Shown here in pieces: positions 1-11,749 of a stretch of 26,011 nt of DNA. The position numbers and the translations under genes were made by a program. The DNA lies in NCBI GenBank assembly GCA_009801015.1, contig VHZZ01002734.1, forward strand, positions 89,319-115,329. Direction: 5' to 3'. A model generated the notes under the pieces. It saw only the letters and a program-made list of their open reading frames with translations. It had not been told where the DNA came from and searched no databases. This DNA comes from Silene noctiflora. Its lineage: Eukaryota > Streptophyta > Magnoliopsida > Caryophyllales > Caryophyllaceae. Position 1 is the first letter of the stretch; the number at the start of each line of letters is the position of its first letter.

Positions 1-313
1 CCGTGTCGGACACACGGACACCCGACACTCGTCGGACACACGCCTATAGTTAGACGAGGAATAAAATGTCAAAAGAAATTGATTAGAAGATGAGTTTGGC
101 TTGGCTGGAAAATGAGAATTATTTATAGTCAAAGTCAAATTTTACTTTCACTTATGTAAATTTAATATCAAATACATTAAAAAAAAATGAAATTATACGC
201 TATTTATAATCATAAAATATATATTTTATTAAATTTTAATAGCGTGTCCCGTGTTCTAAATTTCATAGGATGCCGTGTCACGTGTCCGTGTCCGTTTTGG
301 TGCTACCTAGATC
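1..313. repeat. GTGTCCG-rich repeat, cut by the left window edge
   Basis: Both ends of this stretch are built from short GTGTCCG / CGGACAC words (about 1-45 and 243-298), separated by AT-rich filler. It closes with GGTGCTACCTAG near 301-312. Similar GTGTCCG...GTGCT-C-TAG ends are frequent in dispersed plant repeats; I recognise the style but cannot name a family. The left end lies outside the window, so terminal repeats and target duplications cannot be tested. TATA-like AT stretches (about 201-240) lie inside it, so it may provide proximal promoter sequence to MED16. Confidence 0.5.
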
Positions 314-754
314 ACCTATACAAGAACCCTCCCATGTGCACCCAATCAACCCTTTGCTTGAAACTAAAGAACACACTCACACACCAACACCAACACCACC
401 TGCTCGAATCTTTCTTCCTCTCTCTCATTTTGTCCCCTTCTTGTTTTACCAACAAACAATAAAAAACCCTAATTATTCCAATTTTCCCCAAAAAATCAAA
501 AATTAATCTCACCTTTCACACTAAATCCCCTATTTTTTTTTTTTCAATTCAACAATTACCCAATTCAATTCTTGTCACACTTACCCCACTACCTCTCTCT
601 CTTTGAATTGTACTGTCATTGCTGTCACCCTCAATCTCAACTTTCAACTTCCCACTTTTTCCCCCAATTTTCCAATCTTTAATTCTTTTTAATTTTTCCA
701 ATCAAAGACAAACAACAAATTATAAATTAGGGATTTGTTTATTGTTTCAAGAAT
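314..754 (+). promoter_or_regulatory. MED16 5' leader and core promoter region
   Basis: This is the region just upstream of the MED16 start codon. It is strongly pyrimidine-rich on the + strand, with CT runs around 407-440 and 590-605 and a T run at 532-543, typical of plant 5' leaders (Y-patch). There is no convincing TATA box between 314 and about 400; the nearest TATA-like words are upstream at 201-240, in the neighbouring repeat. The transcription start cannot be placed from sequence alone. The ATG context is AAGAATATGA, a moderate plant start context. Confidence 0.5.
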
Positions 755-804
755 ATGACTTCTTCTTCTTCAACTTCTACTATTAAACCCTCTGAAGAAC
801 TCAC

Positions 805-841
<37 letters not shown>

Positions 842-3800
842 TCCCCTTCTTCTTCCCCTCAAAACCCTAATCAAATTAATAATAATAACCCTAATCATAG
901 TAATAATAATAGTGATAACAGTGGTAAGAATATTGATTTAATTGAGAGTGAAAAGGGTAATTGTGGAATTGAAGGGGAAGAACAAGAAACTGAAGTTATG
1001 ATGATGGAGAAATCATCAAATGGGTTTGATGATGTTGTTATGGATGATGTTTCTGGTGGTGGTAATAGTAATAGTAATAGTAATAGTGATCATGCTACTG
1101 TTTTTTGTATTAAATTGAATCAACCTAAATCTAATTTGCTTCATAGGATGAGTGTTCCCGAGCTTTGTCGAAATTTCAGGTACTTTGATTTTGCTGTTTT
1201 GAGATCATTTTTAGTGTTTGTTTGATGTTATATAATTGGGTGTTCATCAATTGATGCAGAAATGTGTAATGTTGTGATTTTTTGTGCAAGTGTCGGATTC
1301 TGCTGTTTTCATGTTTGAGTGTCGAGTGTCTGACAAGGGTACGCTAGGGAATAAGAAGAGTCGGAGTAACATATTTTTTATTGCATTATTTTTAGTATTT
1401 GTTTGTGGTGATATGAAATGGTTATTCATCAGTTGATTTAGAAATGTGAGTTGTGTACAAATGAAGTATGCAATTGGATAATTTCTAGTATTTGTTCGCT
1501 GTTATATGTAATGGATATTCATCAATTGATGTAGAAATGTTCAAAATTCTGATCTTTTTGGTGTTTTTAGTTTTTATAAGGTGATGAAGAAATGATATGT
1601 GGTGGCGTTAACATTTGCGTTTTCATGAAAAACTCGTGTATGTTGGTACTTCTGTATGCTGAATTTTGATATTTGGTATTCATCCGACTTGTCATTGTCT
1701 TTGTTGAAAATTGCTAGTCACGGACTGTCTTGTTGCTTTATTGGCTTATTGCTAACATATTTTCAGTTCATCCTTGAGTGCTTTTCTTTGTGCCATATTG
1801 CTGAGCATGTCTTTGTTTTCCTGACTGCTTAGTTGAGTATCAGTTACTCCGTAAGAAGTATGTCTTTTTAATTATTCTTGGGTTTTATTGGGTTTCTGTT
1901 CAAGTGCTGTTGCCTGGTGTGGAAAGCTGAATGCCATAGCATGTGCTTCAGAGACATGTGCAAGAATACCAAGGTTAGCTTACTGCTGGCTTACATAATC
2001 ACATTTACTTTTTGAAAAATGAACAAGTGATCAGTATGTCAGAGTAGTGTCAGACTATCATCCACCTGTGTAGGTTTTACTAGCATGTGTGGAAAAATAT
2101 CCTGTTTACTAGCATTAATTAATGTAGTAGCTCGGGTGTGGTAGTTCTACTTATATACACACAGCAGTACAGCACCACCGGGTTAGTAGGGATGTCAGAG
2201 AAGTCATGCTATCGTTATCCTGAATTCGTGATATTCAATCGTCGCTGAATCTCAGTTGTCAGTATTTTACTTACTGTACTATGAAGTGGTGGTGCGTTTA
2301 GTTTCATGGTTAATCCTGTTTTATTTTTGTATGGGCATATTTGCCTATCAGTATTTTCTTCACCGTGATGACCGACACTTCACTTAGTGGCTGATATATT
2401 GTTTTTAGTTTGCTTTGCTTAGTTGTTCTTGAGTGCCTGTTGTCCTAATGCAGTTGATTTCTTCATCCTTGCAGCTCTAATGCAAATTCACCATTTTGGA
2501 TTCCTATACATATTGTTATTCCAGAGCGACCGACTGAGAGTGCAGTTTTTAATGTTATAGCAGGTATCATTTTTGAATGCTGATTCTTTTTAATTTGTAT
2601 TTTATCCCCCCCCCCCCTCTTTTATTTTTTCTAATGTGGTCACATTGCTCTTGATTACATGTAACATGGCTTACTACACCTTTTTATGCTTGATCCTAGG
2701 GGAACTGATGCATGTTTGTGATGTGTAATGATGCTAGAATTAGGTCCATTAGGAAGGAGAATTTTCCACTTAAAAGACAAAAAGGGGAATGTGTTACAGC
2801 TTGTGTGTGTGTGTGTGGTGTTGGGGGTTGGNGGGGGGGGGGGATTCGCTATCATCAAATGTCCTATCTGGTGGAGTTAATGATGAGAGATGTTACTGTG
2901 TACATCTTGCTTTCTCTGGAGTGGTGAGACTGAGCATCATAATTTGTGAAGGCAAATATCTCATGGGGAATAAGGGGAATGTTACAGTTTGTATGTCTTG
3001 CTTTTAAAGGTAATTGGATGGAGCATCATAGTTTGAGAAGTCAACTACGTCAAGGGGATATCAGGGGAATGAGAGACAGAGAGAGAATCCTCACATACTA
3101 TCTTTCGGTGGCCAGCAGTGAGCAGTAAGAGGAGAGCAGTGATCAGTGAGTAGTGAGGCGACTTGTGCCATCAATTTTTATACTCTTCATTCATTTTGCT
3201 ACATTATTTGGTTTATGAGAGTTTCAGCGACCAAGTCTTGACTGTTCTTTTGTGGCATTTTGTTTCGGTCTATATCTTGATTTGCTTTAGTTATTTGAAG
3301 TTATTATAATTTTTGAATTTCTTATGCACCTGTTCCGAATGTTTTTGTCAGATAGCCCTCGTGACTCCGTTCAGTTTGTTGAGTGGTCTCCGCCATCCTG
3401 TCCACGGGCCTTATTGATTGCAAATTTTTATGGAAGAGTTACTATTTGGATGCAGCCTTCTCAGGTCAGATGACCCTTTTGACAATGATTAGGGCGTGCC
3501 ACATGCTTCCTTTTTTAATATTTTCTTGTATATGCTTCTTTATTAGCTGATAAATTATCTATGGATATTCATATTCCATTGCCTATACGTGTCGTTAAGA
3601 GACTCGTTGCAATTCTATTCAGGGACCAGTTAATCTGGTGCGCGACGCTAGTTGCTGGCAGCGCGAACATGAATGGCGGCAAGATATTGCAGTTTTAACA
3701 AAGTGGCTGTCTGGCATTTCTCCGGTAAATGTTCTATCTATGTTCTCTCGACAATGAATGGATTATGCTCTCTTCTTGAATGCTTGTGATTGGCTTTGTA

Positions 3801-6800
3801 CTATATAGTTTTAAATAATATCATCAAAGTATTTTTCGAGGGACCTCTGTTACTCAGACTTGCCGACATGGTGTCGGTTGGGACACAACGTTGACTGCCT
3901 GACAGTCCCTTTTAAAAGTTAAGGGACACGCAGATACAGCCAACAACTGTCTTTGACCAATTATTGGATACAAAATTAAGGAAGCAGTGGCACTCAAATT
4001 TCAAAACTGCATTCCGGGTCTTTATGTGATATTCTACCTCTGTGTGACCAGTATAGATGGCTATCTGCAAAATCCAGTAGTTCTGTGAACATGAAGTCCA
4101 CTTTCGAGGAGAAGTTTCTTCCACACCAGCCTCAAAATTCAGGTATGTGACATGTTAATTATGAGACATGGATCTTCTTGCCTGACAGTTTCTGTGGTAT
4201 ATGACGGGGTAGATATAATCTGCATGAAAATGTTCTTGCAGTTAGCCTTTTGTTTTGAGATGAAGGTTTTTTTGTTGGCTTGTAGAAACATCCCTGTTAT
4301 CAGTGTTAGGTTTAGAAATTTTGCTTCCAGTTTGTTGCTGAAATAATGAACTTGTGTTACTTGTTTTGGTACTTGTTATACGATACTTATCTGACGGGTC
4401 GTTTTGATTCACTTGACCAGATAGGTGGCCCAATATGCTCTGTATCTGTTCTGTCTTCACGTCAGGCTCAGTCCAGCTTCACTGGTCACAGTGGCCCCCA
4501 CCAGCAGCTGGGGAGAAAGCAAAGTGGTTTTGCACAAGCAAAGGAATGCTTGGGGCAGGGCCAAGTGGGATCATGGCTGCCGATGCTATTGTAACTGATT
4601 CAGGGACAATGCATGTAGCAGGTATGCTGAGATGATCCACGTCCAGGTCCCAACATACCATAAAACTATTTTTTATGCATTTTGCTTAATTTCCTTGTTG
4701 AAAAGAATATAATTTATTAATATTTTTATATAATAATGACGTGAAAACTTTCAAGATGACTCCCAACAAATTTTTATGGTTTACAGGTATCCCTATTGTA
4801 AATCCATCAACAGTTGTGGTATGGGAGGTTACTCCTGACCCTGGGAACGGGTTCCATGCAACTCCGAAGACAACAATAAGCACTATGGCCCCGCCGTCGC
4901 TTAATCCTCCTGGTTGGTCAGGATTTGACTCACTTTCAGCGTATTTGTGTTGGTGTCAGGAAAAATTCAGATCTGAAGGAAAACAGGGGAAAAATCCTTC
5001 TTATCAAGATTTTAATGAAAATGCGTCCCTTTGTTGCTCCCCAGTCTCAAATTTTTCAGCCTACGTAAATCCAGAAGCAGCATCACAATCAGCTGCAACC
5101 ACTACATGGGGCTCTGGTGTCACAGCTGTTTCTTTTGATCCTACGCGTGGTGGATCAGTCATTGCTGTTGTAATAGTTGAGGGTATTCACTCTGAACTTC
5201 TGTTTCATTTTTATCATATTGACCGACATCATGGCTGTTTATGTATTTTGATTTTTCTCGTCCGCATTTAACAGGACAATACATGTCCCCATATGACCCT
5301 GACGAGGGCCCTTCAGTCACAGGATGGAGAGTGCAACGTTGGGAATCCTGTCTTAAACCTGTTGTTCTTCACCCAATATTTGGGAGTCCTTCCAATTTTG
5401 GGGGACAGCCTCCGATGCAAACAGTATGGGAAACCAAGGTCAATGAAAGCATTCCACTATCCGATGATTTCAATCATCCACAAACTTCATCAGTGGGACT
5501 CACTTCTGATGAGCAGCCCGAAGAATCTCCTGTTGCTAAGGCAAAACGAACCACCTTTGATCACTTCAACATGCCCAGTGATATCAGAACTCTTGCCCGC
5601 ATTATATATTCTGCCCATGGCGGTGAAATTGCGGTTGCATTTTTACGAGGTGCAGTTCATATTTTCTCCGGATCCAATTTTACACCGGTGGATACTTACC
5701 TGATTAATGTTGGGTCAGCAATAGCTGCTCCTGCTTTTTCTTCAACTAGTTGCTGCTCAGCCTCTGTATGGTATGATATTGCTAAAGACTGCACTATGTT
5801 GAAGATTATCCGTGTTCTCCCTCCCGCCGCCCTTAGTGATGAATCAAAAGCCGATTCATCAACTTGGGAACGTGCAATTGCAGAACGGTAAAGTGGATAT
5901 TAATTTTTATTATATTTCGGGTTGATTGTCAGTCATTTATGTTACTCTTACGGTCTTCCCCCATTTATATTGTCCCAGTTGATTTTGATGGTCAATGCAT
6001 GTCAATTTCTTTGACATAGTTTCTTATACCGGAGTAGTATACAATAATGATAACTTTTTTAATTATGATTTTATAGGTTTTTGTGTGACAAAATTGACTC
6101 CATATCTTCTCTTAAATCTAGAAAAATTAATAGTCAAAGTTGACATTGATTGACCAACAAAGTCAAATGGGAACAATAAGAATGGGACTGAGGTAGTCCA
6201 TAGTAGTGTAGTATAAAACATTGCCAAGTACGCTATGAACTTTTTTAAGTAGTTCTTTTCAGGTCTGTAGGAACTGAGCAAATAAAGAGCAAGTGTCAAT
6301 ATGTTTGTGAATCAACTATGTAACCATTTCTGAACTGGTCAGCTATTCACTGTTAGTGTTTGCTATTTGACCCTCCTCCTCAAAACAGGTTTTGGTGGAG
6401 TCTATTAGTTGGAGTAGATTGGTGGGATGCGGTTGGCTGCACCCAAAGTGCTGCCGAAGATGGAATCGGTACGGAAAGTAACTTGACTGCTAATACCACA
6501 ATAAATAGCTTATTTTAATAACTTCTAGCTTCCACTATTTGGTGACGAAGGTGTATGGATATAGTGAACATAGCACATTTGGCAGCTTTTTTCACGATTT
6601 CTCTAATTAGTTTACTTTTCGTTTCCAGTTTCATTGAACAGTGTTATTGCGGTTTTAGATTCAGACTTCCATTCTCTGCCATCTACGCAGCACAGGCAGC
6701 AATATGGACCAGTATGTTAAAAAGTTTTCTCTCTTTCCCCGCTATTTTTACGTTCACAGAATCACAGATGGTGTTCGAGACTTGATCTAGGAATCAGTTG

Positions 6801-9800
6801 CTGCGGCTTGATGTATATAGCCCCATTTTGTTTTATGTGTGCATATTATTATTTTTTCATTCATAGAGGGTAGGGGAGGGGAATGCATTTATAATTCATC
6901 TTAGTTTCTCTGTGCTTTTGAGGTGGCTGAAAGTTGATGGGACCTCGTATTCTCTTAATGCAGAGTTTAGACAGGATAAAGTGCAGACTCTTGGAAGGTA
7001 CAAATGCTCAAGAAGTCAGAGCTATGGTTCTTGATATGCAGGCAAGGTTGTTGTTAGACATGCTTGGGAGGGGAATTGAATCCGCTTTGATAAATCCTTC
7101 TGCTTTATTACCCGAACCTTGGCAAGCATCTGGTGAGACATTAACCGCGATTGACCCTGAGTCACTGGCTGTTGAACAAGCATTGGTTCCGAGTGTTCAG
7201 GTATTGATCTTCTGTGGTTCCATCAGTAGCTATGATTTTGTTGTTTCTTTTCATTTGATTCAACATAATTCGATAAATCATGATGGGTGCCTACTGTCTT
7301 TATTCATTTACTGCTTGTAGCCTTTCTTTGATCGATTGGGCTATATGCAATGGTCAGATTTGTTAATTGTCACTTATATTTTGAAATTCGTAAAATCATG
7401 TGATGCACAGTAGTAGTTCTGCGAACTTGTGGGATTTTTACAGATTTCACTCATTTCAGATTAATCTACTTGCTCTCTTGGATTAACGTTGTTCTTTAAA
7501 TGTATAAGAGTGCTACTCAGAATGAAAGTTTTACAGTATGTGTACTCTCTGTCGTAACATAGATGTTTATGCAGTTATTCCTCTGACTTAAGTTCTGGCA
7601 TTACCTGGTTTTTACTTATCTGAGAGACTGAAACAAACGAACTTAAAGTATGGACCGACTGTTATTTCATGGTACATATTTCATTTTCTACTTGCATTTT
7701 ACTTTGTTGAATAGGGTTTATGTTGATTTCATTCAGCGTTTCACTCAAGTTATTACATTTTTTTGTACAACTTGGAACCTGATAAAATTTTTTTACTTCG
7801 GATTCAGGCTTATGTTGATGCTGTTCTTGATCTTGCGTCACATTTTATCACACGCTTGCGGCGCTATGCAAGCTTCTGTCGGACATTAGCTAATCATGCA
7901 GTGCAAGCAGGAACTGGAGGCAACCGTGCTATGGTGGCTAGTCCTACGCAAAGTTCTGCAACTCCTGCTCCAAGTCAGGGTTAGTATGTAAAAGATTTCT
8001 TTGGAGTCTGCTCCACTAGCTCTTTATAGATACTTGTGATTGTTATTGTCGATATTATTTGGTAATAATAACAATACAACAACATTATCTCAGTGTCTCA
8101 AGGGCTTCCGCAAGTTGCGGGGTAGGGAGGTCGAATGTAGACAACCAGTGTGAGCAATACAGAGGCACGTTTCTAAATGACCCATTATAAAAATACCATA
8201 GATAGGTGTATCAATGATTCTCACTTCATTATAAAAGTAGCGCACTCACTTTAGCAAGCATTTTTGCTTTATTCCATCATAATCCCAAAATATAGCTAGT
8301 CTTAGCCAAGTAGTCAAGGAATAATTCTGTAGGGGTGAAGACACATATTAAGTGAAAAGAGGCCATTCAACTACTAAACAAACCTGACTTCCCGTCTACC
8401 ATACTGTACAGTTAAAGTGACATTAGAAATGCTCAAGGCTTGAAAGCCTCCTGCCAAATAGTCAAGTGTAACATTGTACTTTCAATGATGTTCTTATTCA
8501 GAATAAGGGAAGGTAAATGGCTTTTTAATTTATTCCACGTGATATGGAATAATGTGAAAATACTTTGGAACTTGTGATATTATTTGTGCTTTACTTCAAA
8601 AATTTAAGTTCTTGTTAATACATTGAATCACTATTAATGACTACACCAGAAGATAAAGGTTTTACCTGGTTTAAATGTGTTACCTAAGCTTTAGGACCTT
8701 CATAAAAAAAGGCTTCAGGACCTCTACTTCCTTTCCATGCCTCAAACAGTGCAATCCCTTCCTATAATCTTAATTGGTTTTTCTTGTATATGGAGCCTCA
8801 CTTGCATAAACCTTCGGTTGTTTTGTCTTATTACTCTCAGGAGGTCAAAGTGGTACCACAAGTTCAACAGGAAGCACACAGATGCAGGCTTGGGTACAGG
8901 GTGCTATTGCCAAAATTAGTGGTACAACCGAAGGGGTTTCCCCCTCCGCACCTAGCCCTCTAAGTGGGCCCACTTCGTTTATGCCTATCAGCATAAATAC
9001 TGGAACTTTTCCTGGTACCCCTGCTGTTAGGCTTATAGGCGACTGCCATTTCCTTCATAGATTGTGCCAGCTTTTGCTGTTTTGTTTTTTCTTTCGACGG
9101 ACACAACTACCCCGTTACATCCAAAGTGCTCAAAGAAATAGTGATACAAGTGTGCAAAAGTCTCAGGCTGGTCCCCTAGGCAAGGTTGAAGAGAACCATC
9201 CTGGCCAAATGAAACCTGCATCGACCGGGGGTAGGCCGGATCAGTTAGTTGGTGGCGTCAAAGTTGAAGAAGGCCCTGCCAGCCGGGCCAGATTGGGGTC
9301 TGGTAATGCTGGTCAAGGGTATACATTTGAAGAGGTAGAACATCTTTCGTCACTTACAACTCCCGACTTACTTCCGTTTCAGATCTGAAAAGTACAATCC
9401 AAAGTAACCCAAACCCAAAATGGCCCAAAAAACTAATTTTGAAACATTTTTAAAATAATATTATGAGCCAAACCGACCTAAAAATCCTGAATGATGTGAC
9501 CTGAGTTTGACCCGTCCATACCCGAAATGACCCGACTTGGCCGGGCTCATATCCGAATAATCCAATAACAAACGAGTACCTGAAAAACCTTAACTTTTGA
9601 TAATATCTTAAGTTTTCCTTTCCAAGTTATTTTTATTGGCTTGTATTGGAGTATGATATTAGTATTAGCACTGTGTTCCCTTTTCCTTATTAAAAAAAGC
9701 CTTTTTTTAATTTTAATTTTAATTTTTGATTTGGTTTTATGAATTTCTTTGTCGTTGACAGTTCAACTGGTTACTAACGACTTAGCTATTGCTGCTGATT

Positions 9801-11378
9801 AAAGCGGTCCTTTTTTTTTGGCTAAAAATTTGAAATCAATGTCGAATAGCTTTTTGGGATTTGATCATTTTGATTGTTTTTATTAGGACCAGTGTGTCAC
9901 TCATTACTCATTAGATGTGCACTGGTAAGTCCCTATAGTGAAGCTGAAGTTCTCTCGATTGTCAACTGCAGGTGAAAGTTTTGTTTCAAATACTTATTGA
10001 TCTTTGTAGACGGACAGCTGGTCTGGCTCACCCATTGCCTGGTTCTCAAGTTGGGAGTTCCAATATTCAAGTTCGGCTACATTATATTGATGGGAATTAT
10101 ACTGTCTTGCCAGAGGTTGTTGAGGCATCTCTTGGACCACATATGCAGGTATGTACAGTATTACATAGTTCAAATAGGGAGCCTTCAAAGGACCAAGATG
10201 AAATAAAACTATTTTGATATGATTGAGGGAAATTCTCAAGGATTTTTTGATTTTTTTGATTTTTTTCTATTTATATGCACAATAAAATGTACGAGACATC
10301 AAATGTAAAAATAACCCATTTACCCCATAGCTAAATAAGAAGTACGTAAGGTTTGGGTTAGTCTCATGACTCTCATTCAAGATTCATTTATATGCGTGTA
10401 TCTTTCAATGACTTTCTGATCTTATTTTTTCTGGCTCTCTTCATGCAGAATATGCCTAGGCCTAGAGGTGCGGACGCTGCCGGCTTACTGCTACGAGAGT
10501 TGGAACTTCACCCACCAGCAGAAGAGTGGCATCGTCGAAACATGTTTGGCGGGCCATGGTCCGATCTTGATGATATGGATGATAGTTACAAGCTATTCAC
10601 TTCCAGTGACCCGCCTGATTCAAGATCTATAGAAAGTTGCAATGTTTCTTATGGAGTTCAGAGTCTATGGCCAAGGAAACGCAGGCTTTCTGAAAGAGAT
10701 GCTGCTTTTGGCTTGAACACTTCAGTCGGTCTTGGAGCTTACCTTGGTATTATGGGATCTCGGCGTGATGTGGTGACTGCAGTCTGGAAGGCTGGTTTGG
10801 AAGGTGTTTGGTACAAGGTATGAATAGAAATATATTAGAGTTGAGAATTTCATCTTCCTGAATCTACCATAGTGATGAGCCTTGTGTTAGTTTACTCATG
10901 GAACCCGAGTGGGAACTGTGTAGAAACCAATTCCAAATTCTTTTATTTCCCAGACATTGGACTCTACCTGTCAGGCCGTCACTAATTCTAAAGAAATCAG
11001 TGAAATACTGGAATTTACTAAAACTTGTAACACACTAGAAAAACCGCCTTTAGTAGTATGTCCTTCATGCCTATCTTTTAACTTTCGACCATGATGGAAA
11101 TTAGGACTTGCTATGAAGATGCTATGGTGCGGTTGTGTGGTCTATGTTTCTCTTCACAAATGTTTATGTTCTTCTCTTAGACTGGTATGTTAATTCCTTG
11201 AACTGATACTTGCATTCCGTTTCTAATGCAGTGTATAAGATGTTTGAGACAAACCTCAGCTTTTACGCCACCAAGCTCCACCAATTTATCCAATCAGAAT
11301 GATCGAGAGACGTGGTGGATAAGTCGCTGGAATTACGGTTGCCCCATGTGTGGCGGATCATGGGTTCGGGTTGTGTAA
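755..11378 (+). CDS. MED16: Mediator complex subunit 16 (16 coding exons)
   Basis: Subunit of the Mediator tail, which links activators to RNA polymerase II in the nucleus. In Arabidopsis it is SFR6, known for roles in cold acclimation and in defence and iron-deficiency transcription. My exons: 755-1179, 2475-2563, 3352-3464, 3623-3724, 4052-4142, 4421-4621, 4787-5182, 5275-5887, 6389-6468, 6629-6711, 6964-7200, 7808-7979, 8841-9334, 9972-10148, 10449-10817, 11232-11378. All junctions are GT-AG and phases close, giving 3789 nt and 1262 residues; the Arabidopsis protein is about 1280. The first ~115 residues are low-complexity Asn/Ser/Gly. Conserved family stretches include HRMSVPELCRNF, LHWSQWP, FDPTRGGSVIAVVIVEG, RFWWSLLVGVDWWDAVGCTQ and LLLRELELHPPAEEWHRRN. 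The N-terminal half belongs to a WD40-like propeller. The last exon has CIRC (1215-1218) and CPMC (1251-1254), a likely zinc ribbon, and ends in WVRVV. The gene looks intact. The least certain point is the N-terminal low-complexity part. Confidence 0.95.
806..841 (+). repeat. (AAT)12 microsatellite coding poly-Asn in MED16
   Basis: Twelve uninterrupted AAT codons encode Asn18 to Asn29 of MED16. More AAT/AGT-type codon runs follow at about 878-920 and 1063-1090 (Asn/Ser tracts). This is a disordered, length-variable N-terminus in front of the conserved family region. Slippage would change protein length by whole residues without breaking the frame. Confidence 0.9.
2782..3070. repeat. Degenerate ~90 bp tandem repeat in MED16 intron 2
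   Basis: Three diverged units begin with a GTTAC(A/T)G word at about 2792, 2892 and 2981. Shared landmarks in the second and third units are a CTTGCTTT word, GAGCATCATA and a closing GGGGAAT. Units two and three are each about 89 bp. Unit one carries a GT microsatellite (about 2800-2817) and a G run with one N at 2832, which lengthens it. The intron runs from 2564 to 3351 and also has a C run near 2607-2617. No coding capacity is apparent. Confidence 0.65.
8061..8190 (-). mobile_element. TS-type tRNA-derived SINE, antisense, in MED16 intron 12
   Basis: Read on the minus strand this gives GGGTCATTTAGAAACGTGCC, then a CTACATTCGACC block, CCTACCCCGC and TTGCGG, and closes with a TTG-rich tail (AATGTTGTTGTATTGTTATT). 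That order matches the 3' body and TTG-repeat tail of the TS family of plant SINEs as I remember it. The left boundary on the + strand is the tail near 8061. The right boundary is vague, because the tRNA-like head with pol III boxes is not clearly present. It is probably a 5'-truncated, aged copy. It lies inside the intron between exons 12 (end 7979) and 13 (start 8841). Confidence 0.65.
9390..9595. repeat. ACCC/GACCCG-rich repeat relic in MED16 intron 13
   Basis: This part of the intron 9335-9971 is unlike its surroundings. It is dense in CCCAAA, TGACCCG and ACCCGA words, including GACCCGACTTGGCCGGGCTC. Such degenerate word-repeat DNA is common in plant transposon remnants. I cannot assign a family, terminal repeats or orientation. 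Confidence 0.35.
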
Positions 11379-11389
11379 TTATTAGTTAG

Positions 11390-11749
11390 GTATGTTTCAT
11401 ACCCCACAAATTCTTATTTAAGGCTTTTGTTCATGGCAAATTCTCATTTGTGACGGAAGATATCCGTCACAAATAAGAAGACGGATACCATTTTGTGAGA
11501 CAAAATGCCCAAATAGAGGAGAGAGGAAAGCAAGTGGGGGGTGCCCCCACCTTGTCCCCCTATTTGTTTTGTGAGTGGCATTACCCGTCNNNNNNNCCGA
11601 CCCGTCACAAGGGAGACGCTTTGTTTGTTCATACCCCCTTATAGTTATTGATAGCATTGTAGCATTACTTCCATCGATGTTACCTGCACTCGTGCCAGTG
11701 TAAGAATCAGCCTTCACTGACGTTCTTATCCTTTTATTTCGGTAAATAG
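11390..11749 (+). other. Probable 3'-UTR intron of MED16
   Basis: Eleven bases after the MED16 stop there is a strong donor, TTAG|GTATGT (intron starting at 11390). A matching acceptor, GGTAAATAG|GTTATT, follows a T-rich stretch at 11749. The stop codon lies less than 50 nt upstream of the junction, so this layout should not trigger nonsense-mediated decay. The downstream UTR exon would start at 11750 and run for a few hundred bases; an AATAAA-like word lies near 12180. The alternative is simple read-through with no intron. Confidence 0.5.
11435..11623. mobile_element. Mutator-type MITE with perfect 9 bp target duplication
   Basis: The left end reads GGCAAATTCTCATTTGTGACGG. The right end, reverse complemented, reads CAAAGCGTCTCCCTTGTGACGG, an imperfect terminal inverted repeat. 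Outside it the 9 bp word TTTGTTCAT occurs at 11426-11434 and again at 11624-11632. A 9 bp duplication is the hallmark of Mutator-like elements. The left end contains a small hairpin in which TTTGTGACGG and CCGTCACAAA face each other (about 11448-11474). Seven Ns (11590-11596) interrupt the right part. There is no coding capacity. It lies in the MED16 3'-UTR intron. Confidence 0.75.

Noticed and set aside
187..512. Short frames on both strands upstream of MED16
   Set aside because: They fall in the CT-rich leader and the repeat. The translations follow base composition, with no domain or splice support.
3858..3920. GTGTCGG / GGGACAC words in MED16 intron 4, like the repeat at the window start
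   Set aside because: Only short words are shared and no longer alignment could be traced, so I do not call a second copy.
5293..5703. 136-codon frame inside MED16 exon 8
   Set aside because: It overlaps in another frame the exon that carries the conserved MED16 sequence.
11418..11717. 99-codon minus-strand frame
   Set aside because: It reads through the MITE and a run of seven unknown bases; there is no coding signature.
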